Source: Collinsella sp. An307
GTDB taxonomy: Bacteria > Actinomycetota > Coriobacteriia > Coriobacteriales > Coriobacteriaceae
Assembly: GCF_002161805.1 (NCBI RefSeq)
Contig: NZ_NFIP01000004.1
Location: forward strand, 124,001-188,000
Length of the DNA stretch: 64,000 nucleotides
Direction: 5' to 3'
Positions 7,818 through 16,349 of this stretch are shown piece by piece. The stretch's first letter is position 1; each line of letters opens with the position of its first letter. Position numbers and translations under genes: made by a program. The notes beneath the pieces were generated by a model. That model did not search any database. It was not told the origin of the DNA and was given only the letters and a program-made list of their open reading frames with translations.

Positions 7818-9011
7818 TTACTTGACCTCGACGAGCTCGTAGCTGCTCGTACCGAGCCCGATTTTCTCAGCGTGCTCGATCATGCTCTTCCAGTCGGTAT
7901 CGGGGTGCGTCACATAGAAGTGGTCATGCGCATGTTCCTCGTCAAGCTCGCCCGCCTCTTCGAGCTTGGCGCGCTGGTCGGTGAGCTCCGTGTTGGGCAG
8001 CGGCGCCTGCGCAAGCGCGGCGTCGATGCACGCCTGGTCGATGGCAACCGGATCGAAGCTCGCAAACATACCGATGTCGTTCACAATCGGCGTGTCGTTC
8101 TCGGGATGGCAATCGCAGTTAGGTGAGATATCGATCGCAAGCGAGATGTGGAAGTTCGGGCGATCCTGCACAACCGCCTTGGTGTACTCGGCGATCTTGT
8201 AGTTGAGCACCTCTACCGCCTGGTCGTAGTCGGGCTCGATGGCATCCTGGTTGCACGCACCGATGCAACGGCCGCAGCCCACGCAGCGGTCATGGTCGAT
8301 GTAGGCAACATGCACAGTACGGGCCGTGCCGTTGGCAAGCTCGCGCTCGCGCGTCTCGTCAAACGAAACCGCACCATGGGCGCAGATGCGCTCGCACGCA
8401 TGGCAACCGATGCACTGGTCAACCTTTACGCTCGGCTTGCCGGCAGCGTGCTGCTCCATCTTGCCCGCACGGCTACCGCCACCCATGCCGAGGTTCTTCA
8501 TGGCGCCGCCAAAGCCCGCCTGCTCATGTCCCTTGAAATGCGTAAGGGAGATGACAATGTCGGCGTCCATGAGGGCATGGCCGATCTTCGCCTCTTTCAC
8601 ATACTCGCCGCCCTTGACGGGAACGAGCGTCTCATCGGTGCCCTTGAGGCCATCGGCAATGATTACATGGCAACCCGTGGCATAGGGCGTAAAGCCGTTC
8701 TGATAGGCGCAGTCGATATGCTCGAGCGCGTTTTTGCGGCTGCCCACATAGAGCGTGTTGCAGTCGGTGAGAAACGGCTTTCCGCCGAGCTCCTTTACCA
8801 CATCGGCAACAGCACGAGCATAGTTGGGGCGCAGAAACGACAGGTTGCCAAGCTCACCAAAGTGAATCTTGATGGCGACGAACTTGTTCTGGAAATCAAT
8901 CTGCTCAATACCGGCACGCTTGACAAGGCGCTTCAGCTTGTCGAGTTGGCTCTCCTTTGCGTGCGTGCGCAAGTTAGTGAAATAAACTTTCGCGGGCTCG
9001 GTCACGGCCAT
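7818..9011 (-). CDS. DUF362 protein with two [4Fe-4S] clusters
   Basis: This 397-aa cytoplasmic protein has an N-terminal DUF362 domain, with HFGELGN and the glycine-rich GFGGAMKNLGMGGG. A 2x[4Fe-4S] ferredoxin module follows (CIGCHACERIC and CVGCGRCIGAC, about residues 190-250), then more DUF362 sequence. Such proteins are common in anaerobes and are presumed electron-transfer or cluster-dependent enzymes of unknown substrate. The ATG at 9009-9011 is fixed by GGGGAGG 7 nt upstream. It is transcribed alone, away from the tRNA gene. Confidence 0.85.
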   Translation of the reverse strand: MAVTEPAKVYFTNLRTHAKESQLDKLKRLVKRAGIEQIDFQNKFVAIKIHFGELGNLSFLRPNYARAVADVVKELGGKPFLTDCNTLYVGSRKNALEHIDCAYQNGFTPYATGCHVIIADGLKGTDETLVPVKGGEYVKEAKIGHALMDADIVISLTHFKGHEQAGFGGAMKNLGMGGGSRAGKMEQHAAGKPSVKVDQCIGCHACERICAHGAVSFDETRERELANGTARTVHVAYIDHDRCVGCGRCIGACNQDAIEPDYDQAVEVLNYKIAEYTKAVVQDRPNFHISLAIDISPNCDCHPENDTPIVNDIGMFASFDPVAIDQACIDAALAQAPLPNTELTDQRAKLEEAGELDEEHAHDHFYVTHPDTDWKSMIEHAEKIGLGTSSYELVEVK

Positions 9012-9197
9012 ATGCAATCCTCCCCTGATAACGCAAAACCGTACATGGCTATTATGGCGGATTCGACGATCCGAGAATAATACCCATACCTCATGGACAA
9101 ACATGCGTCAGCTGCATACGTTCACGTTCGCCGCCCGTCGTATCCCCCTCCCTTTACTCACCATTCTTGTGCCATAAAAAAGAATTTGAGAAAGTTC

Positions 9198-9226
9198 TTG
9201 ACGCCGGGCGGGGAGCGTGCGATTAT
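9198..9226 (+). promoter_or_regulatory. Promoter of tRNA-Arg
   Basis: A -35 box TTGACG (9198-9203), a 17-nt spacer and a -10 box GATTAT (9221-9226) place transcription start near 9233, just upstream of the tRNA. Confidence 0.65.
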
Positions 9227-9238
9227 ATCCCTTGCGCT

Positions 9239-9315
9239 GCGGCATTAGCTCAGCTGGATAGAGCGTTTGACTACGAATCAAAAGGTCGTAGGTTCGAATC
9301 CTACATGCCGCACCA
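9239..9315 (+). tRNA. tRNA-Arg (anticodon ACG)
   Basis: The full cloverleaf can be folded by eye: acceptor GCGGCAT/ATGCCGC, D arm GCTC/GAGC, anticodon stem TTTGA/TCAAA with loop CTACGAA (anticodon ACG at 9273-9275), and T arm GTAGG-TTCGAAT-CCTAC. The CCA end is encoded (9313-9315). The A34 of ACG would be read as inosine, decoding CGU, CGC and CGA. Confidence 0.97.
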
Positions 9316-9327
9316 CAACGAATTGCG

Positions 9328-9350
9328 AGAGGGCCCGAGGGCCCTCTTTT
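9328..9350 (+). terminator. Terminator of tRNA-Arg
   Basis: A GC-rich stem AGAGGGCC/GGCCCTCT is followed by TTTT on the plus strand, beginning 13 nt after the tRNA CCA. Confidence 0.8.
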
Positions 9351-9409
9351 GTTATCTAAACCCGATACTCCTGATGCCATCGAACCGCGACGAACGGGCA
9401 ATCGCGTTG

Positions 9410-9658
9410 CTACAACGTTGTCGCAACCGCCTTGCGAATGTAATCGGAACGGTTATTGGTCTTGCGATCTATAGCCGCGACCATGGACACCGGAAATTTG
9501 ACGGGCACCGTCACCAACGCCTCATCCGATATCCTCGGGCGACCAGAACGAGCGTTCACGAGTTGCCCATCCCACTCCCCCTTTTCATACTCCAGCGCCT
9601 CTTTCTCTAGATCCTCATCGGTAATGACCGTTCCGTTTGAAAGATGATATTCCGACAT
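9410..9658 (-). CDS. Ribbon-helix-helix antitoxin-like protein
   Basis: This 82-aa acidic protein has a C-terminal half (about 47-80, VTVPVKFPVSMVAAID then NNRSDYIRKAV) that fits a ribbon-helix-helix DNA-binding domain. The N-terminal half would wrap the partner. The gene starts 2 nt after the stop of the toxin-like gene, so the order is toxin then antitoxin. Such antitoxins normally repress their own operon. The assignment rests on fold pattern and pairing. Confidence 0.6.
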   Translation of the reverse strand: MSEYHLSNGTVITDEDLEKEALEYEKGEWDGQLVNARSGRPRISDEALVTVPVKFPVSMVAAIDRKTNNRSDYIRKAVATTL

Positions 9659-9660
9659 AA

Positions 9661-9930
9661 TTACAACCTCCTCATTGCACGCCGCATCTCGTCAATAGTC
9701 TTATTTGAGGGAGGCGTCATTGCATGAAAGACCAGCCAACCGTCAATGGTATGAACGCCGACCATTTCAATCAGTCTGCCCTGCTGGTCAAATCCCAAAC
9801 GAACCTCCCGTTCCCCAGGGATGCGAATAGCCGAACAAAGATATCCCTCCCAGGCAAATGCGACCTCGCATTCCCTTAGATTAGGATGCCTTTTCATCAC
9901 TTTGCTATGAATTATAGTCGTACACCCCAT
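9661..9930 (-). CDS. Small toxin-like protein of a TA pair
   Basis: This 89-aa protein has a compact mixed alpha/beta pattern: IIHSKVMKRHPNL, then VRLGFDQQGRLIEMVGV, WLVFHAMTPP and a basic C-terminal helix. That layout resembles small RNase-type toxins encoded upstream of RHH antitoxins in actinobacteria (BrnT/DUF4258-like). The conserved histidine and Arg/Lys positions would suit an RNase, but I cannot name the family with certainty. It sits between the tRNA-Arg gene and a lone hypothetical gene. Confidence 0.5.
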   Translation of the reverse strand: MGCTTIIHSKVMKRHPNLRECEVAFAWEGYLCSAIRIPGEREVRLGFDQQGRLIEMVGVHTIDGWLVFHAMTPPSNKTIDEMRRAMRRL

Positions 9931-9981
9931 ACATCCGCCCTACTTTCGTAATATTTTAAGAGGTAGATTACGGTTAGAACC

Positions 9982-10338
9982 TCAGCGCACGATTGCTTGC
10001 TCCCGCACCTCGTAGGGCAGCTCCAGGCGCTTGAGAAGCTCTCGGATTCTCACGCCTGCATCGTATCCGGTGAACCCCATCACGAGCACCTCCAGCACTT
10101 GCTCGGGCGTATCGACATGGAGGTATTCGCCAAGGCCTCGCACCGCGGGAGCAGACACAAGCGTATCGACCGTATGCGGGGACTCCTCAAAGCACCAGCG
10201 CGTCAAATCCCCCTCGCTTTCCTGATGGATCAACAGACTGCCGTCACCAAGAAGGGATGCCTCGATCTTTAGGCGCTCCTCATCCGGCTCGTTCTCGAAC
10301 AACATCGCCGTCACAACCAGTTCGTTCCACTCGCCCAT
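9982..10338 (-). CDS. Hypothetical protein, 118 aa
   Basis: I do not recognise this soluble, acidic protein. It has no membrane segment or catalytic motif; alternating strands in the first half and helices in the second (EQVLEVLVMGF, VRIRELLKRLELP) suggest a small alpha/beta domain. The start at 10336-10338 is fixed by AAGGAGG 8 nt upstream; an in-frame ATG six codons earlier overlaps that SD. It is probably monocistronic. Confidence 0.6.
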   Translation of the reverse strand: MGEWNELVVTAMLFENEPDEERLKIEASLLGDGSLLIHQESEGDLTRWCFEESPHTVDTLVSAPAVRGLGEYLHVDTPEQVLEVLVMGFTGYDAGVRIRELLKRLELPYEVREQAIVR

Positions 10339-10502
10339 GCTGCTTGCCTCCTTCATCCGGCCTATCTGATGGCATCAGTGTACGGCAAATTGCAAACATC
10401 TGTTCGTGGAACTTTTGTTCGTTTGTTTTCGGACTTTGTCCGCACGGTGTGGTATGAATAGCACGGCTACAATGGCAAAAAGCACGCGTTGAAGGAGCCG
10501 TT

Positions 10503-11516
10503 ATGCCCTACCCTGTTTTTGATCTGCACTGCGATACCGCCGACCGACTCGCCTGGCAATCGCTTCCCGCCGCCTTGCGCGAAGCGCTGAACATGGACAC
10601 CTACGGACCGGGTGACGAGAAAGACCCCGCCGGCATTACCCAGCTGGCCTGCAACCACGGGCATATCTCGCTCGATAAGGTCGGACAGTTGAGCTGGGCG
10701 CAATGTTTTGCCTGCTACATTCCCGATGAGCTCACGCCGGCGCAGGCGCATGCATTTTTTGACCACGTAAGCGCCTATCTAGGCGAGCAGGTCGAGCGCA
10801 ACGCCCCGCGCATCGTCCTAGCGCAGAGCGCCGCAGACATTCGACCGGCGCTTCATGCGAGGCATACCGTGGCGATTCGCACCATCGAAAATGCAACGCT
10901 GTTTGCCGAAGACCCTCGCCTCGTAGCAGCCGCATCCGAGCAGGGCGTGCTCATGGCATCGCTCAGCTGGAACGCACCCGGCCCACTTGCTAGCGGGCAC
11001 GACGCCCCGGAGCGCGGCCTTACCGCGGCCGGCCGCGCCATAATCGCCGAGATGGAACGTGAGCACATGGTCCTCGATGTGTCCCACCTGAACGACCGCT
11101 GCTTTGCAGAGGCCGCCTCGCTTACCGAGCGGCCGTTTGTGGCGAGCCACTCCAACAGCCGCAGCATCTGCGGACACCGCCGCAACCTTACTGACGAGCA
11201 GTTTGCCGAGATTCGAGACCGCGGGGGCATCGTAGGGCTGAACTTTGCCGATATCTTCCTGAGCGATGCGGCTCCTACCACCCCGCCCTCGTTTGACGAC
11301 ATCTCGAGTCACATCGACCATTGGCTCGAACTCGGCGGCGAGGACGTCATCGCCCTCGGCAGTGATTTTGACGGCTGCGACACCCCGCCCGTAATCGAGA
11401 CGGCAGCCGAGATGCCCGCATTCCAGCAAAAGCTCGAGGCTCGCTTTGGCGGGCGTCTTACCGCCAAACTCTGTGCCGAAAACGCACTAACCTTCTTCGA
11501 GCGCTGGGCCCGTTAA
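10503..11516 (+). CDS. Membrane dipeptidase (peptidase family M19)
   Basis: This 337-aa zinc dipeptidase of the amidohydrolase fold shows the M19 landmarks: DLHCDT near the N-terminus (HxD metal ligands), DVSHLND, ASHSNSR and GSDFDG near the C-terminus. No signal peptide is visible, so it acts in the cytoplasm, probably on dipeptides, possibly with D-residues at P1'. GAAGGAG lies 5 nt before the ATG. It is a single-gene unit ending in the long hairpin at 11575-11644. Confidence 0.9.
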   Translation: MPYPVFDLHCDTADRLAWQSLPAALREALNMDTYGPGDEKDPAGITQLACNHGHISLDKVGQLSWAQCFACYIPDELTPAQAHAFFDHVSAYLGEQVERNAPRIVLAQSAADIRPALHARHTVAIRTIENATLFAEDPRLVAAASEQGVLMASLSWNAPGPLASGHDAPERGLTAAGRAIIAEMEREHMVLDVSHLNDRCFAEAASLTERPFVASHSNSRSICGHRRNLTDEQFAEIRDRGGIVGLNFADIFLSDAAPTTPPSFDDISSHIDHWLELGGEDVIALGSDFDGCDTPPVIETAAEMPAFQQKLEARFGGRLTAKLCAENALTFFERWAR

Positions 11517-11574
11517 GGCCTCGTCCTCCAGGGTTCGCAATCTCAGGGCTTGCTTCCTCTCGACAGCAAAAGGC

Positions 11575-11644
11575 CCCGACCCCTTTTCCAGAAAGACGAT
11601 CGTGCAACGAGCGAAGCGCTCGTCTTTCTGGAAAAGGGGTCGGG
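11575..11644. repeat. Compound hairpin A between convergent genes
   Basis: A perfect 25-bp inverted repeat (11575-11599 with 11620-11644) encloses a 20-nt loop that carries its own GAGCG-AAG-CGCTC hairpin. It lies between the dipeptidase (+) and serS (-) stops and could terminate both. The outer arms are AT/GC mixed and unique to this site. The inner GCGAAGC core resembles those of the other compound hairpins at 19.5, 33.9 and 41.5 kb. Confidence 0.8.
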
Positions 11645-11668
11645 ACCTGCGCGGCCAGAGAAATGCCG

Positions 11669-12952
11669 TTAGCGGATGACCTCGAGACCGCCCATGTAGG
11701 GACGCAGGACCTCGGGCACCGTGATGGAGCCGTCGGCGTTCTGGTAGTTCTCCATAATCGCAGCCATGGTGCGGCCCGTGGGCAGGCCGGAGCCATTCAG
11801 GGTGTGAACGTAGCGCGTACCCTTGAAGTTCTCCGGGTCACGGTAGCGGATGTTCGCACGACGTGCCTGGAAATCGCCGCAGTTGGAGCAGCTTGAAATC
11901 TCCTTGTAGGCGTTGTAGCTCGGCAGCCAGACCTCGATGTCGTAGGTCTGACGCGCAGAGAAGCCGAGGTCACCCGTGCAGAGCGAAATCACGCGGTACG
12001 GGAGCCCCAGTTGCTGGAGGATATACTCGGCCTCGGCGACCATGCTCTCGAGCTCGTCGTCGGACTCCTCGGGCTTGGCGAACTTGACCATCTCCACCTT
12101 GGTGAACTGGTGCTGGCGAATGATACCGCGGGTGTCGCGGCCGGCGGAGCCCGCCTCCTCGCGGAAGCACGGCGTGCCCGCGGTGTAGCGGAGAGGGAGC
12201 TCAGCGGCGTTTAGGATCTCGCCCGCATGCAGGTTGGTGAGCGCGACCTCAGCCGTAGGAATGAGGAACTGGTCCTCGCCGGTGTGATAGGCATCGTCCT
12301 CAAACTTGGGCAGCTGGCCCGTGCCGTACATGATCTCGCGGTTGACGATCACCGGCGGGATGAACTCCTTGAAACCGCGCGCGATATGCGTGTTCAGGAA
12401 GAAGTTCTCAAGAGCGCGGTCGAGCTGCGCGCCGGCGCCAGCGAGCACCGTAAAGCGCGCGCCGGAGAGCTTGGAGCCGCGGTCGAAGTCGAGGATGCCG
12501 AGGTCGGTGCCGAGGTCCCAGTGCGCCTTGGCCTCGAATCCCTCGGTCGCAAAATCGCGCGGGGTGCCCCAGCGGCGACGCTCGGGGTTCTCGGACTCGT
12601 CCACGCCCACGGGCGTGGCATCGCAGGGGATGTTGGGCAGATGGGCCATGAAGTCGTTGAGCTCAGCCTCCAGAGCGGCGCGGCGCTCGGCAAGCCCGTC
12701 GATCTTCTCGTTCACCTCGCGGACGGCCTCCTTGGCGGCCTCCGCCTCGTCACACTTGCCCTCGCGCATGAGAGCGCCGATCTTCTTCGACTCAGCGTTG
12801 CGCGTGGCCTGCAGCTCCTCGACCTCGGTAATAACAGAGCGGCGCTCGTCGTCGAGGGCGAAGAAGCGCTCGCGGTCCCACGAGGTCTGACGATCGGCCA
12901 TGGCCTTGTCGACGGCATCGGGCGTCTCGCGGACAAATTTGATATCGAGCAT
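11669..12952 (-). CDS. serS: Seryl-tRNA synthetase
   Basis: This 427-aa protein has the full length of a bacterial SerRS. An N-terminal coiled-coil tRNA-binding arm (about 27-105, heptad-rich) precedes the class II catalytic core with motif 2 ([17 protein letters not shown]) and motif 3 ([12 protein letters not shown]). It charges tRNA-Ser and the tRNA-Sec precursor. The ATG at 12950-12952 follows GGGAGG by 4 nt. I saw no T-box features upstream; it appears monocistronic, ending near the long hairpin at 11.6 kb. Confidence 0.96.
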   Translation of the reverse strand: MLDIKFVRETPDAVDKAMADRQTSWDRERFFALDDERRSVITEVEELQATRNAESKKIGALMREGKCDEAEAAKEAVREVNEKIDGLAERRAALEAELNDFMAHLPNIPCDATPVGVDESENPERRRWGTPRDFATEGFEAKAHWDLGTDLGILDFDRGSKLSGARFTVLAGAGAQLDRALENFFLNTHIARGFKEFIPPVIVNREIMYGTGQLPKFEDDAYHTGEDQFLIPTAEVALTNLHAGEILNAAELPLRYTAGTPCFREEAGSAGRDTRGIIRQHQFTKVEMVKFAKPEESDDELESMVAEAEYILQQLGLPYRVISLCTGDLGFSARQTYDIEVWLPSYNAYKEISSCSNCGDFQARRANIRYRDPENFKGTRYVHTLNGSGLPTGRTMAAIMENYQNADGSITVPEVLRPYMGGLEVIR

Positions 12953-13080
12953 GGTTCCTCCCGGTCGTATGCTCCTATTTCTCAATCACTACTTGCACGG
13001 CCCTTGCGTCCGTAGCACTTTGGCAAGTATATACTTATTGCATCCAGACCCCTAGGGAGAAGGCGAGAAGCAAACAAGTC

Positions 13081-13251
13081 ATGGACGGTATTTTTACCTT
13101 TCTCTTCAACACCCGCGCCGGCTTGGCGGTGCTGTTCTTTGGCGGCATCGCTGTTATTGGCATCATTGCATTTGTAACCGAGAAGCGTACGCACAAGATG
13201 TACGTGGACCGTGGACCGGCGAGCGAAGACGAGGACGGTTGGATCCTGTAA
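13081..13251 (+). CDS. Small single-pass membrane protein, 56 aa
   Basis: This reading frame encodes a 56-aa protein with one strongly hydrophobic segment (about residues 13-34, LAVLFFGGIAVIGIIAFV) and a charged C-terminal tail ending DEDGWIL. It has no named family that I recognise. SD support is weak (an AAGGCGAG stretch about 15 nt upstream). It lies 60 nt before, and in the same direction as, another single-pass membrane protein gene. Confidence 0.55.
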   Translation: MDGIFTFLFNTRAGLAVLFFGGIAVIGIIAFVTEKRTHKMYVDRGPASEDEDGWIL

Positions 13252-13311
13252 CCGCGGCGGCACCGCCCGCGCCCCGTACGAGACGCTCTGAGCATCCGGG
13301 AAGGTGATCAC

Positions 13312-14436
13312 ATGGCTTGGGAACCGCGAACGCACGAACGCGAACCGAACATCGACCCCTTCAACGCGCCCGACCCCATCATGCCGGGCGGCGAGCCCGA
13401 GATGGAGCCGGCACGCGAACGTCCCGACGGTGACGACGGCATCGGTCGGATGGCGCGGCGCAACGAGCGCAAAGAGCCCGGCCACGGCAAGCATCGTCCG
13501 CAGCGCTCCTGGCGCTCCTTGGACAGCACACCAAGCTCTGCCGATAGCGGCCCCGTCTCCCCCATTCGAGAAGAAGAGGACGGGGCGCGCCATGCACAAG
13601 GCAAGCAGCAAGACCTCGAGAGCAGCGCAAACGCTTGGCGGGCACGCAAGGCCGCTAAGCGTCGTTCTGGCGATGGCTCCGGCTGGAAGAAGCGCTCCTC
13701 CCGCCTCGGCTGCCTTATCGCCTTCATCTTTATGCTGGCCTTTTCCGGCATAGTGAGCACGCTTTTTGAGAGCTGCTCCAGCTGCGTGGACTCCGTCTTT
13801 TTTGAAGACACCTACGAAGACGACTACGACGATACGTATTACGACTACGACTCTGACGCCTATTGGCTTGCGCAAGACGACTTGAAGGCAGCAACCGAGG
13901 AGGTAACTGTTTCTGCGCTTGAAGCGGCACGCGAAGGTGACGTCACCTACCGCGAGATTGTCGCGTCGGCATTCGCCGATGCGTTCACAAAAGCCTCGGG
14001 CGTTGAGCCAGAGAGCATCGGCCTCGATACGCTCGAAATCTCAGAGCTCATACTCTCCAACATCACCTATGACATTGACTCGATATACGCCTTTGGAGAT
14101 GCGACCGAGGACGGCTTCGTCTTTAGCTGCTCGTCGTATTTTGACTTCACCATCCCCTCTGCCCGAGACCTCGGCTATCAAGTGGGCGGATTTGCCTTAG
14201 GACTCGTGCCCGACGCCTCGGCCAGCCCATCGCTTTCGGTCGATGATCAGCTTGCCGTCAAGGCCTACGTTGAGCAGGAGCTCGAGCACGCAGAGGTTTT
14301 TGAAAACTACAGCTCCATGGAGTTCGCTGCCACGGCAGATGCCGAGGGTGCGATCCTTGAGGGGCCCGTCCTCGACTCGCAAGACTGGCTCGACAACTTT
14401 GCGGGTATGGTTGGCGCCTACGACTACCTCGACTGA
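13312..14436 (+). CDS. Single-pass membrane protein of unknown function
   Basis: I do not recognise this 374-aa protein. A long charged cytoplasmic N-terminus (about 1-130, Arg/Glu/Pro-rich, likely disordered) is followed by one membrane segment (about 132-152). The following C-x2-C pair (C155, C158) could form a disulfide outside. Next is a strikingly acidic Asp/Tyr stretch (about 166-183) and a globular extracellular domain. GGGAAGGTG precedes the ATG. Its last 13 nt overlap the 3' end of bioY on the other strand. Confidence 0.65.
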   Translation: MAWEPRTHEREPNIDPFNAPDPIMPGGEPEMEPARERPDGDDGIGRMARRNERKEPGHGKHRPQRSWRSLDSTPSSADSGPVSPIREEEDGARHAQGKQQDLESSANAWRARKAAKRRSGDGSGWKKRSSRLGCLIAFIFMLAFSGIVSTLFESCSSCVDSVFFEDTYEDDYDDTYYDYDSDAYWLAQDDLKAATEEVTVSALEAAREGDVTYREIVASAFADAFTKASGVEPESIGLDTLEISELILSNITYDIDSIYAFGDATEDGFVFSCSSYFDFTIPSARDLGYQVGGFALGLVPDASASPSLSVDDQLAVKAYVEQELEHAEVFENYSSMEFAATADAEGAILEGPVLDSQDWLDNFAGMVGAYDYLD

Positions 14437-14960
14437 ACGGGAGCAGGAAGCGCCCGAGCGACCGCGCGCGCAAGGACGGTACCGACGGACATCTTAACGA
14501 TATCGGGCACGATAAACGGCAGCACCGCCGCGGCGAGGGCTGCGGGCAACGCCATGCTGCCAACGATCATGAGCTGAGCGGTGCCAAACGTGTAGGAGAT
14601 GACCAGAAGCGCTGCGCGCGAGAACACCTCGCGCGCGGGCTCAGGCAGGCCCTTGATGTGGCTAACGGTGCCTGCGGTAACCATGCCGACAAGAAAGCCC
14701 CAAAGAAACCCTCCCGTGGGCCCGACGATGACGCCGAGGCCGCCCATCATGTTGGAGAAGACGGGCAGGCCCGCAATGCCAAGCACCAAGTAGACGGCAA
14801 CGGTCATGACGGCGTCGCGCGAAGCGAGGACGCCCGGCAACATGGCAAGCACCATCGTCTGCAGCGTGAAGGGAACGGGCCCTAAGGGAATGCTCACCCA
14901 AGCGCTCACGGCAAGGAGCGCGCAACAGAGCCCGCACCGGGCGATTCGCTGAGATGACAC
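14424..14960 (-). CDS. bioY: Biotin ECF transporter S component BioY
   Basis: This 178-aa membrane protein of about six segments carries the BioY signature regions (TLQTMVLAMLPG, then the glycine-rich MGGLGVIVGPTGGFLWGF). It binds biotin and passes it into the cell, usually with a shared EcfAAT energising module, which is not in this window. The start is GTG (14958-14960); its GGAGG SD lies inside the end of the upstream SPFH gene, 6 nt away, so the two are coupled. The 3' end overlaps the convergent gene by 13 nt. Confidence 0.92.
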   Translation of the reverse strand: MSSQRIARCGLCCALLAVSAWVSIPLGPVPFTLQTMVLAMLPGVLASRDAVMTVAVYLVLGIAGLPVFSNMMGGLGVIVGPTGGFLWGFLVGMVTAGTVSHIKGLPEPAREVFSRAALLVISYTFGTAQLMIVGSMALPAALAAAVLPFIVPDIVKMSVGTVLARAVARALPAPVQSR

Positions 14961-14966
14961 AGGCGC

Positions 14967-15920
14967 TTACGCCTCCGAGGCCGCAGGCGGGACTTTGCCC
15001 TGCTCGTCGGCCTCGCCCGCCGTGAGCATCTGCTCGAACATAGAGGCAGAGGTCTTGAAGTCGGCAGGAAGCACCACGGTGGAGCTCTTACCGGTCCGCG
15101 CGAACTCGGTCATCATCTCGCTCCACTGCGTGAACATGAAGAGCTGGTTGGCCTCGTCGTTGGAGACACCGGTCTCCTGGATGGTCTCGAGCGAGTCCTT
15201 GATGCCGACAGCGATGGCCTTGCGCTGGTTGGCGATACCCTCGCCCGCCTTCTCCATGGCCTCGGCCTCGGCGCGTGCCTCGGTGACGCGACGGATACGA
15301 TCTGCCTCGGCGAGATCCTGAGCCGCCGCCTTGGTGCGCTGAGCGGCGTTAATCTGGTTCATGGAGTCCTCGACCTCGGCGGGCAGCGCGATGCGCGTGA
15401 TAAGTGTCGACACAAGCGTGAAGCCGTAGGCGGCCATCTGCTCGGAAACGGTGGCGTTAACGTCTTTGGCGATGTCGTCCTTCTTGGCAAAGACCTCGTC
15501 AAGCGTGTAAACCGGGATGGAGGAGCGCAGCGCGTCGGTAATGAAGTCGCGCATCTGGGCAACCGGCTGCTGGAGCATGTAGTAGCTCTTGTAGACACCG
15601 GAATCGGCCGGACCGGCGCCCATGTCGTAGGAGACGTGGTACTGGGCGGAAACCTCGAGCCCGATGGTGACGTTGTCCTCCGTCTTGGCATCGATATCAA
15701 AGCCGTTTTTCATCGTGCGGAGAGAGACCGTTGCGGCCTTGCGATCGATGACGGGGATCTTGGCGTGGAAGCCCGCGCCCACGATACGGTTGAACTTACC
15801 GAGCCGCTCGATAATGACGGCATGCTGCTGCTTTACCACAAACAGCGTGTTGGCGAGAATGGCGATCACGATCGCCACGATGATGATGAGCCAGACCAGC
15901 CCGCCGATGATGCCACTCAT
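14967..15920 (-). CDS. SPFH/band-7 membrane protein (stomatin/prohibitin type)
   Basis: This 317-aa protein has an N-terminal membrane segment (about 5-27) and then an SPFH domain (about 28-185, with VKQQHAVIIERLGKF and the VSTLITRIALP segment). An Ala/Glu-rich coiled coil (about 190-240) and a short C-terminal region follow. Such proteins form ring-like membrane scaffolds and often partner with proteases. AAGGAGG lies just upstream of the ATG. It is followed closely by bioY, a pairing I cannot explain functionally. Confidence 0.85.
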   Translation of the reverse strand: MSGIIGGLVWLIIIVAIVIAILANTLFVVKQQHAVIIERLGKFNRIVGAGFHAKIPVIDRKAATVSLRTMKNGFDIDAKTEDNVTIGLEVSAQYHVSYDMGAGPADSGVYKSYYMLQQPVAQMRDFITDALRSSIPVYTLDEVFAKKDDIAKDVNATVSEQMAAYGFTLVSTLITRIALPAEVEDSMNQINAAQRTKAAAQDLAEADRIRRVTEARAEAEAMEKAGEGIANQRKAIAVGIKDSLETIQETGVSNDEANQLFMFTQWSEMMTEFARTGKSSTVVLPADFKTSASMFEQMLTAGEADEQGKVPPAASEA

Positions 15921-16085
15921 ACGAGACCTCCTTTAGGTCCGGAACAGATGGTCCAAGGATAGCAGGTTTGGGTCAAGGTTGCGTCATGGGCGGATGAGCG
16001 GCGCTGCATGCGGCGCACGAACCCAGCAGACCGCTGCATCCTCGAGCCGTTGACCTTGGGATTTCGACCGTTTGCCGCCCGCCTC

Positions 16086-16114
16086 TTTTCAGAAGCGAAA
16101 CAAATCGGCATAAT
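16086..16114 (+). promoter_or_regulatory. Predicted promoter of the PTS EIICBA gene
   Basis: TTTTCA (16086-16091), a 17-nt spacer and CATAAT (16109-16114) would start transcription near 16121, just before the RAT site. Confidence 0.45.
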
Positions 16115-16134
16115 GCACTGCAATCGCATATGCA

Positions 16135-16164
16135 GGGTGTGTAACTGGTAGGCAGGCACTAACC
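16135..16164 (+). promoter_or_regulatory. RAT antiterminator site for a LicT/BglG-type protein
   Basis: The 30-nt element begins GGGTGTGTAACTGG, continues with GGCAGGCAC and ends AACC. This is the classical ribonucleic antiterminator pattern: a dyad with the conserved ACTG and GGCA(A/G)GC internal loops. Its last nine bases form the left arm of the following terminator, so binding of the antiterminator protein and terminator folding exclude each other. The cognate regulator is encoded two genes on, at 18605. Confidence 0.85.
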
Positions 16165-16220
16165 TTCGGCTTTGGGGCGGCACGCACGTCGCTCGGCTGT
16201 CGTGGGTCGGTGCTTTTTTT
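16156..16220 (+). terminator. Leader terminator overlapping the RAT site
   Basis: GCACTAACC (16156-16164) pairs with GGTCGGTGC (16205-16213, one wobble and one mismatch), and seven T residues follow (16214-16220). It stops transcription unless the RAT hairpin is stabilised. Confidence 0.8.
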
Positions 16221-16349
16221 CATGCCGGCAGATTGCATCGTCCTGCACGCCATACAGCGCGCCCCTCCCCGAAAGCCTGCGACGTACCGCCCGGGAACCC
16301 CCGGGGAATACCTGCACCCGCACGGGTGCTCGGACGCTAGGAGGCGTAT

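Noticed and set aside
12953-13080. T-box leader for serS
   Set aside because: Only about 130 nt are available and no T-box sequence or terminator/antiterminator pair is visible.
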